Below, in pieces: positions 49,036 to 62,976 of a stretch of DNA of 64,000 nucleotides. A model generated the notes under the pieces. It ran no database searches, was not told the DNA's origin, and saw nothing but the letters and a program-made list of their open reading frames with translations. A program made the translations under genes and the position numbers. The DNA is from Campylorhamphus procurvoides (taxonomy: Eukaryota; Chordata; Aves; Passeriformes; Dendrocolaptidae), in contig WBMV01003298.1 in the NCBI GenBank assembly GCA_013396655.1, forward strand, positions 1,086,695 through 1,150,694. Direction: 5' to 3'. The first letter of the stretch is position 1. The number at the start of each line of letters is the position of its first letter.

Positions 49036-50262
49036 CAGGATGGAGTGGCAGCTAAGTGCATAGGCAAGGCTGGAATATTTTCTTCTAGATCCTGGCTGAG
49101 AGCCAATGCTCTTATGGTAGAGAGTAGTAGTTTGATGTAGTGTATTTCTGCCTATTGACCCAAAGAATGGAAGTTCCAGCCATGACTTGAAGAGGCTGAT
49201 TACATGCTTCCTCCTCTGTGAAAATGGGGGAGTATATAAACCTCTTATCAGGCTGAAGTAGATTAATAACTTTTCCAGATTTCTTCAACCAGAATGAATG
49301 TATCAGTCCAGGTCAGAAGCTCACTAGAAGGGCTTCAAGCAAGCATGGAAAGGCCTGGATGTAAGTGGCATTAATATTGCTTGAGGCATTGCTGAGAAAC
49401 ACCAGAGTGACAGAGCTAGTGGTATTATGGTATCTGGTCCTTTCATGGCACCACCCTTCCAGGAAGGGCACAGGAATGTAACTGAGAGGCTAAACAAATA
49501 CTGCATTAATCAGCACAGCATATGAAAGGCAAACAGTAAGGCAGAAAAGAAATTTAAGGATGAATGTCAATAGGATTCTTGCTATTCCTTGGCACTGTGA
49601 GGCTGGCAGCCTACACTCCAACTCTTTACTTCTTGGGCAGATGATGTTTAAAATATTCATCCCTCTACACCACACAAAAATTCATGCCCTGCTGGTGGCC
49701 TTCTTGTAGGTTTTGTTATTAGCAATGGTGATTTGGCCCCAAGCAAGGTATATTAAAGCAACCCTTGTAAGCTGGATGCAAGGGAACAACAGAGACTGAA
49801 AAATCTTCCTCCAGTCAGACAAAATATTTCTAATCCTCTAATAGCTAGCTTGAGGTGTTTGGCAGACATCCCAGACTGAAGGACAGAGCTGATCAATATT
49901 AAACATTCGCAAGCAAGTGAAGCAAGTCAACAAGAAGAAAAAATAGAGATAGCCATTATTTTGAGGGAAAAGAGAATGCTCAGGTTAAGGAAAGCAGAGT
50001 TGGTATATGGAGACTATCTCAGTTAAATGAAATTTTCTCATTTGGATGACAAAGATTGTGAACATGATTAACTACAAGCACAGATTTCTACCTAACTGTC
50101 TCACAAGGCCTCTCTGGAATACAGCCTTTACCAGAGCTCTTCAAATTCCACAGCTGAAATATGACATTCTTTTTAAGAAAAGAGTTCTAGAGATATTCTT
50201 TTAGTAAGGTTAGCTTATAGATTTTCAACTACTCCTTTGTGCAAAAGAGAAGAAATAAAAGG

Positions 50263-50297
50263 AATAATAATAATAATACCAATAATAATAATAATAA
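50263..50297 (+). repeat. (AAT)n microsatellite
   Basis: Eleven or so AAT units interrupted once by ACC at about 50278-50280. Runs of this length are usually polymorphic. Confidence 0.95.
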
Positions 50298-52939
50298 AGG
50301 TAGAAAGCTGCCAGTGTAACTTTAAAATTTGATACAAAGAAGTTATAATGAATCAATTAAAGAAATACATTATCTGTTAAGTTAGTATCAATAATATGTA
50401 GGTTTTCAAATACTACTCCAAGAATTCCATTCAGAATAGGATTATTTCTTAATTCATTCATGCAAGGACACAATGTGGCCCATGGCATTCTAAATCCCCA
50501 GGACTAGTTGGTCTGTGCTAATGAAGTTCACCTGTACTTTGAATTTAATTCTCTCTTCCTCAGGCTTTCGAGCCTTTCATTCCAGAAAGCCCATTCAGAG
50601 ATGGGCTGTGAGACTTAAGTTAGAAGTGCTTTGGCATGCAATTGTTTCAGACCTTACTGTTACACACAAGTGCTAAAAAGAGAGTGAATATAAACGAATA
50701 TTATATCAGGTGCTATAAAGTCGGCTTGTAAATCTCTTCACATTCCTCCTATTCAGCTGACTTTTCTACACTTTGTTTTTATATGCCCTCAGTTTAAGGT
50801 AAAATCTGAGGTTTTCCTCCATTCTCCTAATCCCACTGATCCTAGTGTTCTAGAATGTACACATATTTCAGATGTGCACCTTGCATGCAAAAGGAAGAAT
50901 ATTCAAATAACACCTTGGAATGTCAGCCAAGCATATTTTCCTTCAAGCTCATCTTCAGTTCACACTGCTTCTTTTGTACTCTTCCTGACTAAAAAGTGCT
51001 CTACTTCTCTTGAGCTTTTCAAAGTGACATGGAGTATCTGGAAAACCTGGAGTACCTCTTACCTCATCAGGGCAGGAATGAGAGGCAAACCTGCAGTCAG
51101 CAGCACCTGGATGAAAGAGGAGACTTCAACCCTTCAGAAGGAATAAGACCTTCAAAAGAAGACTTTCAAAGGAAGTCTTTCTTAACCAACCTTGAAGAAA
51201 CAGTAGATGGAGGAGTTTCAGGAGTCTTATTGTGAGGGATGGGGCATCCTCTCCACATTTGCTTTCACCAGAAGAAGGGGACAATTAACTGTTCGGCACA
51301 TCACAAAGGGCTGTTGTTTTGTGATGCTCATCTCCAGCTGCTGTTGCAAGGAATAGTCTTACAATTTCCCCTCCATTAATATTTTCCTCACTTTCTGGTG
51401 GTGACAACCTTCTTACATGATATGTTTGATTTCCCAGCTCACACTTGCCCAGTAAAGGGAACCAATTTAGAAGGCATAACCCAGACAACTTCATACAATC
51501 CTTTTCTCTGTAGACATAATCTTATTCCTATTCTCTTCACTTGAACTAAATTCTCTTCTAGAGGGTAATGAGACTTTGTCCCTAATCATATAACTCCTAT
51601 GTTGAGATGAGGTTTAGCAGAGGCCTTAAAAACCTTCTGCCGTCTACTACGAAGATCACTTTCTTGAGAGAAAATTTCTGTAGTACCTAGTAACAAGCAA
51701 AAGACACTTCTGTAGCTTTACTCTGTTTCCTGTTTATACTTAATTATATTACAGTAGAGAAAAATAGAAAAATAATCAATAAACCCTTAAATCACATAGG
51801 AATGGAGACAAGTGAATGTAAATTAATAGCTGCTGTTCAATTCCAAAGGAGAAAATTTAAAGAAACTAGGTGAAATCCAAATAAATTTTGTTGCTGTATG
51901 TCTTGGTGAATGATAGCTCTGGGAACAAAACTCCAGCAAGATTTGTCAGTTAGTCAAAATGGATGTTTATAATTATGAAATGAAGTGAGTTGTAATTCAA
52001 TTGTCTCAAAATAGAAACCAGAACATATAAGTAAATACAAACTTGCATGGGAGATACTGGAGGCAGAAAACAAATCATGATTGTTTACAAAGACACTGAA
52101 GAGATTATTTTAACATATATTTGTTTTCAGGACTTCAGAGCGGCAAGGGACTTTTACTGACATTGCCTGTAGAAATAACAGATGGGATGTTGGATACTTT
52201 AGTCAAAGACTCTTCTAATCACCACATTCTTGTTCCACCTGAACAGACAAAATTCATACCCTGATATAATTGCATTCATAGTGTTAATTGATGGAATAAC
52301 TGTACAAACACCACATGGAATTTCAGAAATTAATTCAAAACAATTAACACTACCTTAGAGACACCTTAAATAGCAAGAATATAATTCTGCTACTTCAGGA
52401 GCACAACTGTTTGCTGTTGCAGTGCTAACACAGTTACTCAGTTTACTCTGCTAAGTTCCACATCATTCTCCTCATCTACAAAGCACTATCACAATTTCTA
52501 GATAAATTGTACGTGACCTTTGTAAAACAGAAGAACTCTGCTTCACTTCAGCAATCACATTAGCTCATTGTGTGGCATATCTATTATTTGACTGCAGACA
52601 GTACCCAAATGGCCTATTTATTCTACACCATTCCCATGACTTGCCTAGGTGCTCAAGGCTTCTGAACACTTCAAGAAAGATTCTCCAGCTTTCTCAGAGG
52701 ATCTCTAGCTGCCAGTTGTGCCTATTGTCCCCTTGGCATCAGTACTCAAGGTGCAACTCACTGCTAAGGGCCACTTAAGAAGCTGAACTTTCCGTTCCCA
52801 GTAAATAGCTTGAGCAGGTTTTCTGTAGAAGTCAACAAGAATCTTCAAAATTGCTTTAAAAATAGGCAAAGTTAATGAAATAGCTTGATAAAGGTATGGC
52901 TTTGGGACTTTCTAGACACTTTCATACCTCTTCTCTCAG

Positions 52940-52978
52940 AGTAAGATGGACTGCATGTTTAAGAAGCACAAGATCATG
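52940..52978 (+). other. Candidate 39-nt in-frame microexon
   Basis: The acceptor is strong (ACTTTCATACCTCTTCTCAG-like, ending at 52939) and the donor is strong (ATG followed by GTGAGTACAG). The length is a multiple of three and two frames are open; the phase-0 frame reads SKMDCMFKKHKIM. The size and the short distance between strong sites resemble neuronal microexons, but I recognise no gene for it. Coding partners are not visible within the window. Chance pairing of splice-like sites is the main alternative. Confidence 0.3.
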
Positions 52979-55539
52979 GTGAGTACAGTTGGTAAGACTT
53001 GGCAACAAGAACTTGGAGAATGACTCCATTCACATACTTAACAGCTCAAACCAACTTGATATGACTCCTTTTAACATAAGATGGGTAAAGCCATCATCCG
53101 TTGAGATCACTGGTCAGTTCTCAGTCTCCCAGGCTATTAATTGCAATCAGGGGACCAAATGCAGCTTGTTTACCCTTGTAGATAAGAGATCACCAACATG
53201 TTCTTCTCAGAGACCTCCACTGAATTTGTCTCTTCATCACTAAACAGTTCTTGGGAACAGTACTAACCAGATCTGAAGTTACACAGTGGCTTTAGAAACA
53301 GGCAAAGAATTTTAAGCAGGAAACAGAAATTTTTGAACTTCTTTAGAAACTCATAATAATTTACAATACAAAAACTTCAGAAATTGTATGACACAAGATT
53401 TAAGCTGCACAGGCAAACTGTGCATTAGAAATTTTTTTTCTGTCCTGAAATGTGAAAAGCTCTGAGAAACTCTGTCAGACCTTCAAACTTTGTGATGAAC
53501 AGCAGGATGATGAATGCTTCAATAACCTTCTTGTCTCAACTCTAGTCTCAGCAAAGGAAGAAATTATCTGCAATGGTAATGTCATACGCAAAACAAAAAA
53601 GTTTTGCAAACAAAAAGAGAATCCTACTCCTTGAAAAGGCTCTTTCAAGTAATGAAATCAGCAGAGATTACTGTCTCAATCTCACAAAAAAGGAAACCCA
53701 AGAATTAATTTCAGCTTCTTCTTGCCATGTATGGAAAACTTTATGGGGCTGTTTTGTCCCCAGTAATACTCTTTGAAGCTCTAATCATTCTTAGAGAAAA
53801 CATTTTTTTTTCTTGTGCCTAGGAGACCTCCCTTTTCCTAGGAACATCTCTTCCACCTGCATTGCTGATATTCCACAGATTCCAGTCCCTGTACTTCATA
53901 CAAAATTGTAGACAGTTTTCTTTCACTGCTCTTCTAACTTGCAGAAAGCCATTGGCTCTATCCACAGCCTCTATCATCCCTTGAGCTGAGGAAGTTGAAA
54001 GGAAAGTTGAAAGTGACCACCTACTGCAGACCCTTCCATTAGAAAAATCTGCAGATCCCTGGAAGCACTTCAAAGCTGCATTGGACAACAGCAATTGAGG
54101 GTCTCCATATGTTTCTGGTGTCCAATTTCTTCAATCACAAACCCATGCACTTTCTAGTCTTAAATGCCCTGCTTTATCTCACAGTAGACCCACACAGATT
54201 ACTGTACTATAAGGTGGAGTCTGTTCTCAGCTGCTCTACTAGGAGGTTGCCACTGGAGCATTCTTGCCTCAGTAATTTCCATTACGGATGTTGTGTGGTT
54301 TCTCAGAAATCAAGTTGGTTACCTGAGGTGAAATACATGGAACATTCCTAGAGCTGTGTTATCAGGAAAATCTCACCTATGTTATGTCTGAGGCAGATTG
54401 TATTGTTTGACTCAGTCACTGATAACTAGTTATTTAATTGCCACCACAGAAAAATGTGGAGTATGTGTTTACTATGCACTAAATATACTCTATGGCTTGG
54501 GACGTTTAGTTACTAAGTGCCTTTTTTTTCTCTTAACACAGCAGATCACAGTAAATAAAGATGTAACTTTAATATGGTGAGGTTAAGAGAGAGAACAGAA
54601 GATTGGAAAGCGAAAACAAAGCATTAAACAACAAAGATTTATTGGCAAGGGTATATCACAAAGGTCATGTCAAGGAAGTTCTCTATCAAATCCTTATTAC
54701 CAAGGTGTAACAGCTCTGTGTGAAAGCATATTGTGTATCTAATTGACATTCAACATTCTGTACTTTGACCTAGAAGTCAGGATAAAATTAGTCCATTATA
54801 TATAACTGCAGATGGTTTTATATTTCTTCTTTCTGATTATTTAGATTTTTCTCAAGGATTTATATAGGGATTTTGTATTACTGTGGTTTTTATATAAGAA
54901 GGAAATCATGATGATCTTCTCTTACTAAATCACTGAATTGATGTGATAGCAATGATTTAACAGCCAGAAGCATTGCAGAAACCACTGAAGACTGTCAGAG
55001 AACCAGAGACGGGGGAGAGAAGGTCATATGGCTCTCCTTGAGCAGGGAATTTGGCACTCAAGTAGCTCAGGGTCCAGTATGGCTGCTGAAAATTGCAGTA
55101 TTTTAAACACAGTTTATAGTGAGACAGCTGCAGTAATTACAGTATTTATAAAGAAATAGTGAAGTACATAATGCTTTTTCACTCAGATTCTTAATCATTG
55201 CTTTTCATTCCAGAATATAAACAATAGAGACTATAGGCCATTAGGAAACATAGTTTTACCTTACATAATATCTCTTAGCTACCCTTAAACATACACAGTG
55301 GCATTTGACATTTGAAAGGCAGGCAAACAGGCTACCCTGGTCAGCTCATCATCTGCAGACTTGTAGAAATTCCTGGTTTACTGAATTTCCTAAATTTCAT
55401 TCACCATGAGGCCCAGCATCCAGTCACCTGCTCCCATTCAGCATATTAATGTCCCAGCTTCACTGCTCAAGACAATGTTTTCATTAGGAAAAAAACCAGT
55501 TCTAAGTAGCATTTAAAGTTACAGACAAGTTTGACTCAT

Positions 55540-55720
55540 TGATTTAGTAACATGTAGTAGCTTTTCCAATTAAAATATTTTTAATAAAAAACTTTAAATA
55601 GCCTTTATTTAGCTTTCAGAATCCTTTAAGTGTGCCTCATTGAACTTAACTGATTATTTAATAAGATTTTTCAGCCACCCATTATTTATTGTGCCTAAAA
55701 ATACATTATATGAAAGTGAT
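55540..55720. promoter_or_regulatory. Candidate AT-rich regulatory block
   Basis: A cluster of AATTAAAATA, TTTAATAAAA and TATTTAATAAG with an NKX2-like TTTAAGTGTG near 55627. AT-richness alone could produce most of these motifs, so the call is weak. Confidence 0.15.
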
Positions 55721-56397
55721 GTGGTAAGCGAAAAGGAAAAAAAAAAATCATACTTTTCCCCAAAACGTCCCATAAATAGTGTCAAACATGCAGTAAATGT
55801 TAACTTACAAGAGTCTGTAGTATTACAAGGTAATACCTGTATTGACACATGACATTAGCAAAATAGCACTGACCGAAACAAGAACATAAACGCTGTTTGG
55901 GGAAGGTGAGTGCTGATGACATTACAATGTAGGAAAGGGAACAAAACCACATGTTCTCCTACTACATGGGAAGATGGATTGGAGAAGATTTTAAAGCATT
56001 CCAGTTCTTAAAAGCTGCCTGGGAATATCTCTAAGTTACTGCCAGTGTGCCCCCCACATGCTTTTTTAGTGGGAAGAAAAGGATAAGTTTCTTATCATGC
56101 TAAAGAAAAATTAAAAAAACTGATAAAGAAGTCAATAGTCAAAACAAAAGCTTTTTAGTCTGGAGTTGGCTTGAAGGAGATGGAGGTGCCTGTGACAGTA
56201 CTTTATTTGTACCAAATGAACACAATTGGTTTTTTACCCCACACGTGCTCCTGACATGGTGCTCAGCACATTACCAGGGCCATGAAAAGCACAGTGTTGC
56301 TTGTCACAAAGAGGGTCAAAATTAATCAAAACTCAGACCTGCTGATTTTGAAAACAATTTTTAGCAATGAGAGCATGCATATTAATTTGATGGCTAC

Positions 56398-56440
56398 TCT
56401 AAATTATAATATACTAAATTATACTATACTAAATTATAGA
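56398..56440 (+). repeat. AT-rich tandem repeat, ~15-bp period
   Basis: ATACTAAATTATA occurs twice about 15 bp apart (near 56411 and 56426) after a related AAATTATAAT. This is a degenerate short tandem array. Confidence 0.7.
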
Positions 56441-57864
56441 TGTAATTCCTGCTGTGAAAGGGAAGTAGAATCCAAGTTTAACCACAGAGTTATCACTCTT
56501 ACGTAATGCAGTTTGAATTACTGACAGGCTAGAGCAGCTGTGATAGGGAAATGGTAAAACATTGTAATAAATTACATTTATCGTGGACCTTTGACTTTTC
56601 AACCTCTCATGTGAACATTTAGTCCAGACTTTACTTTCCAATTCATTTCCCCAGTCCTGCAGCTATCATTTGAAATCTGAGTAGTTTCAAGGGAAACCTT
56701 TTGAAAGTAAAACAGAAGAACTGCAAATTTCTTTTCCTGCCCTGGCTCTCCACCTGCCCATATTAGATTGGTTTTTATGTAACAATACTAGCCAAAAGCC
56801 CAAAAGATGCAAACATTTTTGGACTAATGACCAATCACACATTTTGAATATAAAATTAGTTATATCATCATGTTCTTAAGGGCTGTTTCAGAAATATGTT
56901 AACTCCCTCAGAATATGTTAACAATAGTGTTTTTCTTAACTTTTAAGCCTCTATAATCCAGGGTTCTTGCCTCTAGAATAGGATATCATCTTTACCTCTA
57001 GGAATAAATGAATGAAAACTATTATTTAGTCCTCCCCCTGTTCCTTCTGCAAATACAGCTCTTTGTCATTTCCATTGTCTTTCTCATCCTTAACTCCACA
57101 CAAACATATCAACTCTCAAAACTTAGGTACAGGTTTTACAGTATTTGATATTTCCCTTTTTTTCAGATTATTGAATAAGAGCCTCAGCTTTGCTTCAGCC
57201 CACCTAATTTGCTGAGAAAAAAGTTAAGTAATTGTTTACATTTATTGATTTCAATATATTTGTGTATTTCCTAATGGCATAGTTCACAAGATAACTTGGA
57301 TTAATTAACACTTATATGACATGAAACAACAGTCCTACATCAAGCCTTTCTATATGAGTTCACTCTGAGTAAGAAATTATGTATTTTCTATAGAGAGGAA
57401 GGAAGGGAACACCATCCATTTTCCAGGAATTAAGTGTATCTTAAGGATGTTCAGAAAATTCGTTGTGTAATAATCTCTCATAAGCAGTCCAAAGGTTAAC
57501 TACTTACATAATTTCCAGGGACAGAAACATTCATTTCCATTAATATAATTATAACCTACAGAAAACTGTTAAAAAGAATCACACCATCAATACACAATAT
57601 GAAAGGCAAAGACAGCAACAACTTACGTTGCACTACATTTCTGGAACTGGCTGGTCAAACAAAATATAAAAGATCAAAAAGAAAACAAAAGAGCTGAATT
57701 TATTTTAGTTCAATTATTTTTTATGCTTTATTTTAGCTGTGTAACTCCATCCAATATGCCTGCAAACCTACTCTTCATCTGCAAGAAAACTGCAGTCATG
57801 TCACTTATTTTCCTGCAAGGCTCAGCCAAATTCTTTTGTGTTTTCCTCATTTATACTTCATCAT

Positions 57865-57915
57865 TTAAACAAACAAAACAAACGAAAGCCCTAAAACCAA
57901 CCAACCAAAAAAACT
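57865..57915 (+). repeat. A/C-rich low-complexity tract
   Basis: AAACAAACAAAACAAACG then CCAACCAACCAAAAAAAC, an AAAC/CCAA-type degenerate microsatellite. Confidence 0.8.
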
Positions 57916-60856
57916 GTAGAATGTACAGTTCATTAAATGATGATATTTCTCCTCAGTCTCCAACACTGATCAACTACTTATGATATCTAAAATGGGATGT
58001 CCCTTTTTGACTCAACCCACACATATTTTATTAAATGCTTTACAACATTAAAAATTGAGTATCTCTGACTACAATCTGCTTTCCTCTCTCTGGCACAACT
58101 GATGAGTGAAAGATATCAGTCCAGCGATTGGAAGCACCAAGCAGGCAGCTGAGCATGTTGCCTAAGCTCAGTGCAGTCCATCAGAACGTGAGAAGGATGA
58201 CTGAAGTATTTTTTCATAAGTGAGATGTGGGCCTAAAAAGGATCTTGGAAATCTCAGCAGAAAACAAATGAACAAACCAACCCAGAAATTTTTTTGATTA
58301 TTTAAATGCTGGAGTGCACCCAAGCTATGAGCAGAATAATAGATAGATGGATTGATGGAATACTTTGGACCTATCAATAAAAGGACCTCTTAGAAATTCT
58401 GCCAAATTTTACCCAGCAGTGTCTGAGCATATCAATCATTCTCCTCATTGTTTGGGCTTTAAAATGTTAAAAAATAGCAGGAAACTGCTGATTTGTTCTG
58501 AATCCCTTCTCCATTGTCAAGCCACTTCTTCTTTCCTTCCTTCTCAACAGAAAAAGTGAATGTAGGTTTTTACCCATTTGCCATTTTAAACTAAACTACA
58601 TGACTTAGGTGGTGCCTTTGAAGGGGGAATAGTTAATTTTTAAAAGACAGAAAAAGGGAAAAAGAGAGGAGAAAATGCAAGAGGAAAGGATGAAGTTCTT
58701 TGCTTTGCAAATGAGTGCAGCATTGTGTGAAAGTGAAATTGGCAGCTCAGGTGTGTTCTTAGACATATAGATACCTAAATAAAAAAATTTCAAATGCCAA
58801 ATTTGGATATAATTTATTTTGCAGCATATGACTAGGGACACCTCTCAAGAATGAACTAATAGGTTCTAAATTTCTGATGAAAACCTTATCTTATTAGCCA
58901 AGAACAGAAACCAGAACAGAAACATATTTGACACATCTGTAAATCAAGGTGACACATTGAATCCAACCCAGTTCACTGAGTGCCAGGTTGGTTCTGGATA
59001 TTCTATGTACTAATTGCTTATTTACTCTCTAATATAATTTCTTTCCCTATTTCAAGCTCTGGAATTGTCAAACCACAGCAACTTATCCAAGATTTGAACA
59101 AAGTCCAAAATTATTATCAATCAAAAGCTTGTTATAATACTTAGTAATCTTAAATAATTAAACAATAGAGCCACATTATTTTCCAGAAATACTTTGCTAG
59201 ATAGATCAAATTAGAAAACATGAGGTGAAAGAGTAGCACACAGGGTAAATGTTACTGCATGATCACACCCTTGATTTTAAAAAAGGTCTTTTCTATTAGT
59301 CATCTGTTGTTCTGCAAACTCAGAAGCATCTGCTCTCCTACTCATATTTGTCAAGCTATCTAAAGCAGTCAGATAATAACTAGGTTTAGGCACTTTTTAA
59401 ATGATTGAAAAATTAATGGAAGATACTCTATACCTGATATTTTGAAAATATCATAAATACTTGTTCCAGAAAAAAAGAGACTGTTCCTTTATCCTACTTT
59501 AAAATGGGTTTTTCTCAGAGGGTGAGGAGATGAAACTGATTTCATTGTATCTTCTAGATTTCTATCTGAGTGTTTCTAATTTCTGTGGTTGTGATTAATT
59601 AGACAAAATATGCTATATTTTGGGTGGAAATAAGGAAGCATTCATCAGACCAAGTTAATCTTTAATGAGTCAGATCCTTAGTATAGCTCACACAAATAAA
59701 TAGAATTAAATTGATTTACATCCTATAAGAATCTGACCAGAGACCCTGAGATGGCAACTCTGAATCAGCACAGGAAAATTTACAGGGATATAAAATACTC
59801 ACTTAAGGAGAAAGTGATGGCTATTTCCATCTGGCTGAACAGGTCTCTAATAAAGCTGTTTTTTCAGTATTAGTTTCATGTTTCCTTCTCGCTGCAGGTT
59901 GTGCACTGATTATATGTTTCTTTCCAAATGTTGAATGAACTGCTGGAATTTAGTCAGATGCTTGATGTATTTGCTGGTCCAGCAAAATGAGTTGAATATA
60001 ATCAACACAAAACTCTCTTTTGCTTTACATTTTCATTGCTCGAAGGTCCTTCCGCTAGAAAGGTGGCTTGCTATCTATTTAGCTTTGATTTCTTTTCTTT
60101 AGGGTTGGACTGACATTTTTTCCTGCCTGACTGGAAAAGGATGCATTGAGGCATACTTCTGAAACCAGAGGATACGTACATTACAGCAAAGCACTTAAGT
60201 ACATAGCAAGCAAGAACATTCCAGATGCAGAATAAAGAACATAGTGGGAAGGAGCCATAAGCGGATCTTATAGGATAATTTCTTTCCCTACACCATTCGA
60301 TGTTAAAAATTGTTCTCCTGGCAGTTTGTCAGAGGGCATGTAAGGATGATGTGTTCTCAAAAGAACCTAGAAAAATAAAAGGTCTGTTTCACAACAATTT
60401 CTCTTGGCAGATGTAATTGGAAATATTTGCATGTGAGAGGCTTGGTCTAAGGATGAAAAAGAAAAGGTTATCAATCAACTTAGTGCCTGGCAGACAAAAA
60501 TCTTTCTTTATTTCTTCTTCTTTTATATAATAAATAATGAATCCAAAACACAGACATTAACTTTGATTTTCTCCAGGACCTACTGTATTATGAACAATGC
60601 ATCCATGATTCCAGATACGTTTCCAAGGCCAGAAGGCATTGCCAGGAGCATTCTTAGATTTTAATTTCTGACTTTTCTATGAGTAGGACATAGTAGGGCA
60701 TCCAATTCACATGCAAAGAAAACATGATTCTACAGTAACTGAGACTAAGCCAAGAGTCAACCCACCTTATGGCAAACTGTGCTTATTGTTTTATTTGCCA
60801 GATTCATGAAAGTCACATTTTGAAGTCTCCAGGGATACAGAAAATGCTTAATTTGG

Positions 60857-61385
60857 TGTCATGGTTTAATCCCACCTGACAACTAACACCACACAGCCAC
60901 TCAGTCCTCAACACCTCCCCTGCAGTGGGATGGGGGAGAGAATCAGAAGACTGAAAGTGGGAAAAATCATGGGCTGAGATAAAGACAGTGCAATGGGACA
61001 GAAAAGGAAGAAAATAATAATACTGGTGACAAAAGAGTTAGAATATACAAAAGTGATGCACAGTGCAATTGCTCACCACTCTCTGACCAAGACACAGCCC
61101 TTTCCCTGGGCAACTTTCCCCCATCCCCATTTCTATGCTGAGCCTGATGACACATGGTATGGAACATCGTTTTGGTCATTGAGGTCCCTTCCCACCTTCC
61201 TGTGCCCCTCCAGCCTTCTTGATGGGCATCAGAAGCTGGAAAGTCCTTGACATAATATAACCGCTACCTGGCAACACCTAAAACATCAGTGTGTCACCAA
61301 TGTGATTCTCATACTAAAGCCAAAAAATGACACTATCCCATCCACTAGGAAGAAAATTAATGCTATCCCAGCCAAAAACACGACA
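60857..61385 (-). mobile_element. Solo LTR of an avian endogenous retrovirus
   Basis: About 529 bp bounded by TGTCATGG on the left and ACGACA on the right, so either strand starts TG and ends CA. Internal words match an LTR common in bird genomes: TGGTTTAATCCC, GATGGGGGAGAGAATC, GAGATAAAGACAGT, AGTGATGCACAGTGCAATTG, CACATGGTATGGAA and CAGCCTTCTTG. The minus strand is the likely sense strand, because intact copies there carry a TATA box and an ATTAAA polyadenylation signal in the right order. Here the TATA region reads CATAGAAATG and the ATTAAA position reads ATTGCA, so both are decayed. No internal retroviral genes flank it, which fits recombination between two LTRs. The 5-bp flanks (TTTGG and TTGCT) are not an obvious target-site duplication. 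ERVL-type is my guess for the class; I could not verify it. Confidence 0.85.
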
Positions 61386-62950
61386 TTGCTTTCCTGAAAG
61401 AGAATATGTTGATATGAGCTACTTATCAGTACACAAGCAAAGTTTTATCTGTCACAAAAGCAGTGACATATTAGTGGTAGAATCCACTTTCTATGTAAAA
61501 TTTACTTAGGTCAGACAAGAGATCAACAACACTGTGAAAAGACTTAAGCCAGCTCTATATATGCAAACAGCCACTGCACCTGCTTTACTTTCACCAGGTA
61601 TGCCTTTAGCTGCAATGCTTTTGTAACACCATAATGCATAAAACTGAAGTAGATAAAGTGTTTGCAGAGGTTATGGAATTCATTTTAGGAAAGTAAAAGT
61701 AATAGCCAATTCAGGAAACACTATTTTGGACAAACACTATTGAACAAATGAAATTACTGTATGTTACCAGCTAAGGACAATTACCAAGTATTATGTTTTA
61801 TTCATGTAATTTGCTGATGTCTTTGACCAGTCTGACATTATGAAGATTGAGTCAGTCAGAATTTATAGACAACAAGCAGAGTCAATGACAACTTGCCTCG
61901 TTAAGAAGAAATGTTGGATCACTAAAGAAATATGTTTAGTCATTTGCCTGTCAAATACTGGTTTTAAAAAATGTTATGAGCTGATTTCTCCTCTTGAGTG
62001 TGTATGCTTGACATTTACTGAGGCCTTCCTGTCTTCCACCTCTGGCTGGAGTTGGGAGCATGCTGGAAGTACCAGAACTGCATTCTTCTGTAGGGAGCCA
62101 TGACGATCTTAGGGATGTGCGACCACATGCGAGCACACAGACTCATCTCTGAACTAAAGCATCACGCCCTGATAATAGAAATCCACTGAAATTGAATGTT
62201 TGAAATCAAATACCCTAAGAAGCTTCCTTTATAACCATTATCATGGAAGGGGTTTCAGGTCAAGAAAGCAATCAGGGATTCAGATGTTTTAGATATAAAG
62301 AGGTCAGAGAAGGGCTATCATCCTTTGAATATATTTGGGGATGTTGCAGGGAACCCATTTTAAGTCAATACACAGATGTCAGAATAATTTTGTTTTGCAC
62401 ATCAAATAGCTTATTCATTAGAACTGCAAAAACTGGGAGCACCTCTTCTCATGCATTTTATGCCTTCTTAATTCCCTAAAATGTGGAGGCTTTTTGTGTA
62501 AGGAGAGAATTTTCTGACATCACAAATTATTAGACAATATCAGTTCAGTGTATGCTTTTTATTGGAAAACATTTCAGCCGGCATGAAAAAAGTGGTTACT
62601 AACACAAGTATCTCCAGATCTTGAAATAAGATAGATCTATAAACAAGAGATAAGTCAAATGTACTAACTAAAAATAAAGAAGGCCTCTGCAGAGTAATAA
62701 CAATGCCATAGTTGTCTGTGTCATGTCCTATATCAGAACACCTCATCTGATACATTTATCTTCGCACTTTAGCTCCAGCTAAAATTGGAGATAAAGAAAA
62801 CAAACGATACATGACCATACAACAGCATGTCTTGTCTACCCACATGGAAAGCTTTTTATAGAATCAGGCTCCGTTTTCCTTCACAACTGCAGTAAGTGAC
62901 ATTTAAAGGCACATACAGCATATAACTGATAGAGATTAGATTTGTTTCTG

Positions 62951-62976
62951 TATACATACATATATATTGTGTGTGT
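62951..62976 (+). repeat. Compound TA/CA/TG dinucleotide repeat
   Basis: TATACATACATATATATTG runs into TGTGTGT, a compound short microsatellite. Confidence 0.85.

Larger units (their letters stand above)
49036..55539. other. AT-rich noncoding stretch
   Basis: Holds the AAT microsatellite at 50263 and the microexon-like segment at 52940. A 68-codon frame at 51029-51235 has a fairly hydrophilic, charged composition less biased than most frames here, but no family match or clear donor. Nothing else was recognised. Confidence 0.6.
55721..60856. other. AT-rich noncoding stretch
   Basis: Contains the small tandem array at 56398 and the A/C tract at 57865. A tandem GAACAGAAAC phrase occurs near 58901-58924. 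No gene was recognised. Confidence 0.65.

Noticed and set aside
51029..51235. 68-codon hydrophilic frame that looks protein-like in composition
   Set aside because: An in-frame stop lies just upstream, no clear donor or polyadenylation context follows, and no family is recognised.
54045..54100. Phrase TCCCTGGAAGCACTTCAAAG similar to the CR1 3' region
   Set aside because: Isolated similarity without neighbouring CR1 words on either side.
57508..57565. Minus-strand 58-nt open segment between TTTTTAACAG and GTAAGTAG
   Set aside because: One of several chance pairings expected from the number of GTAAGT sites. No peptide recognised and not a multiple of three.
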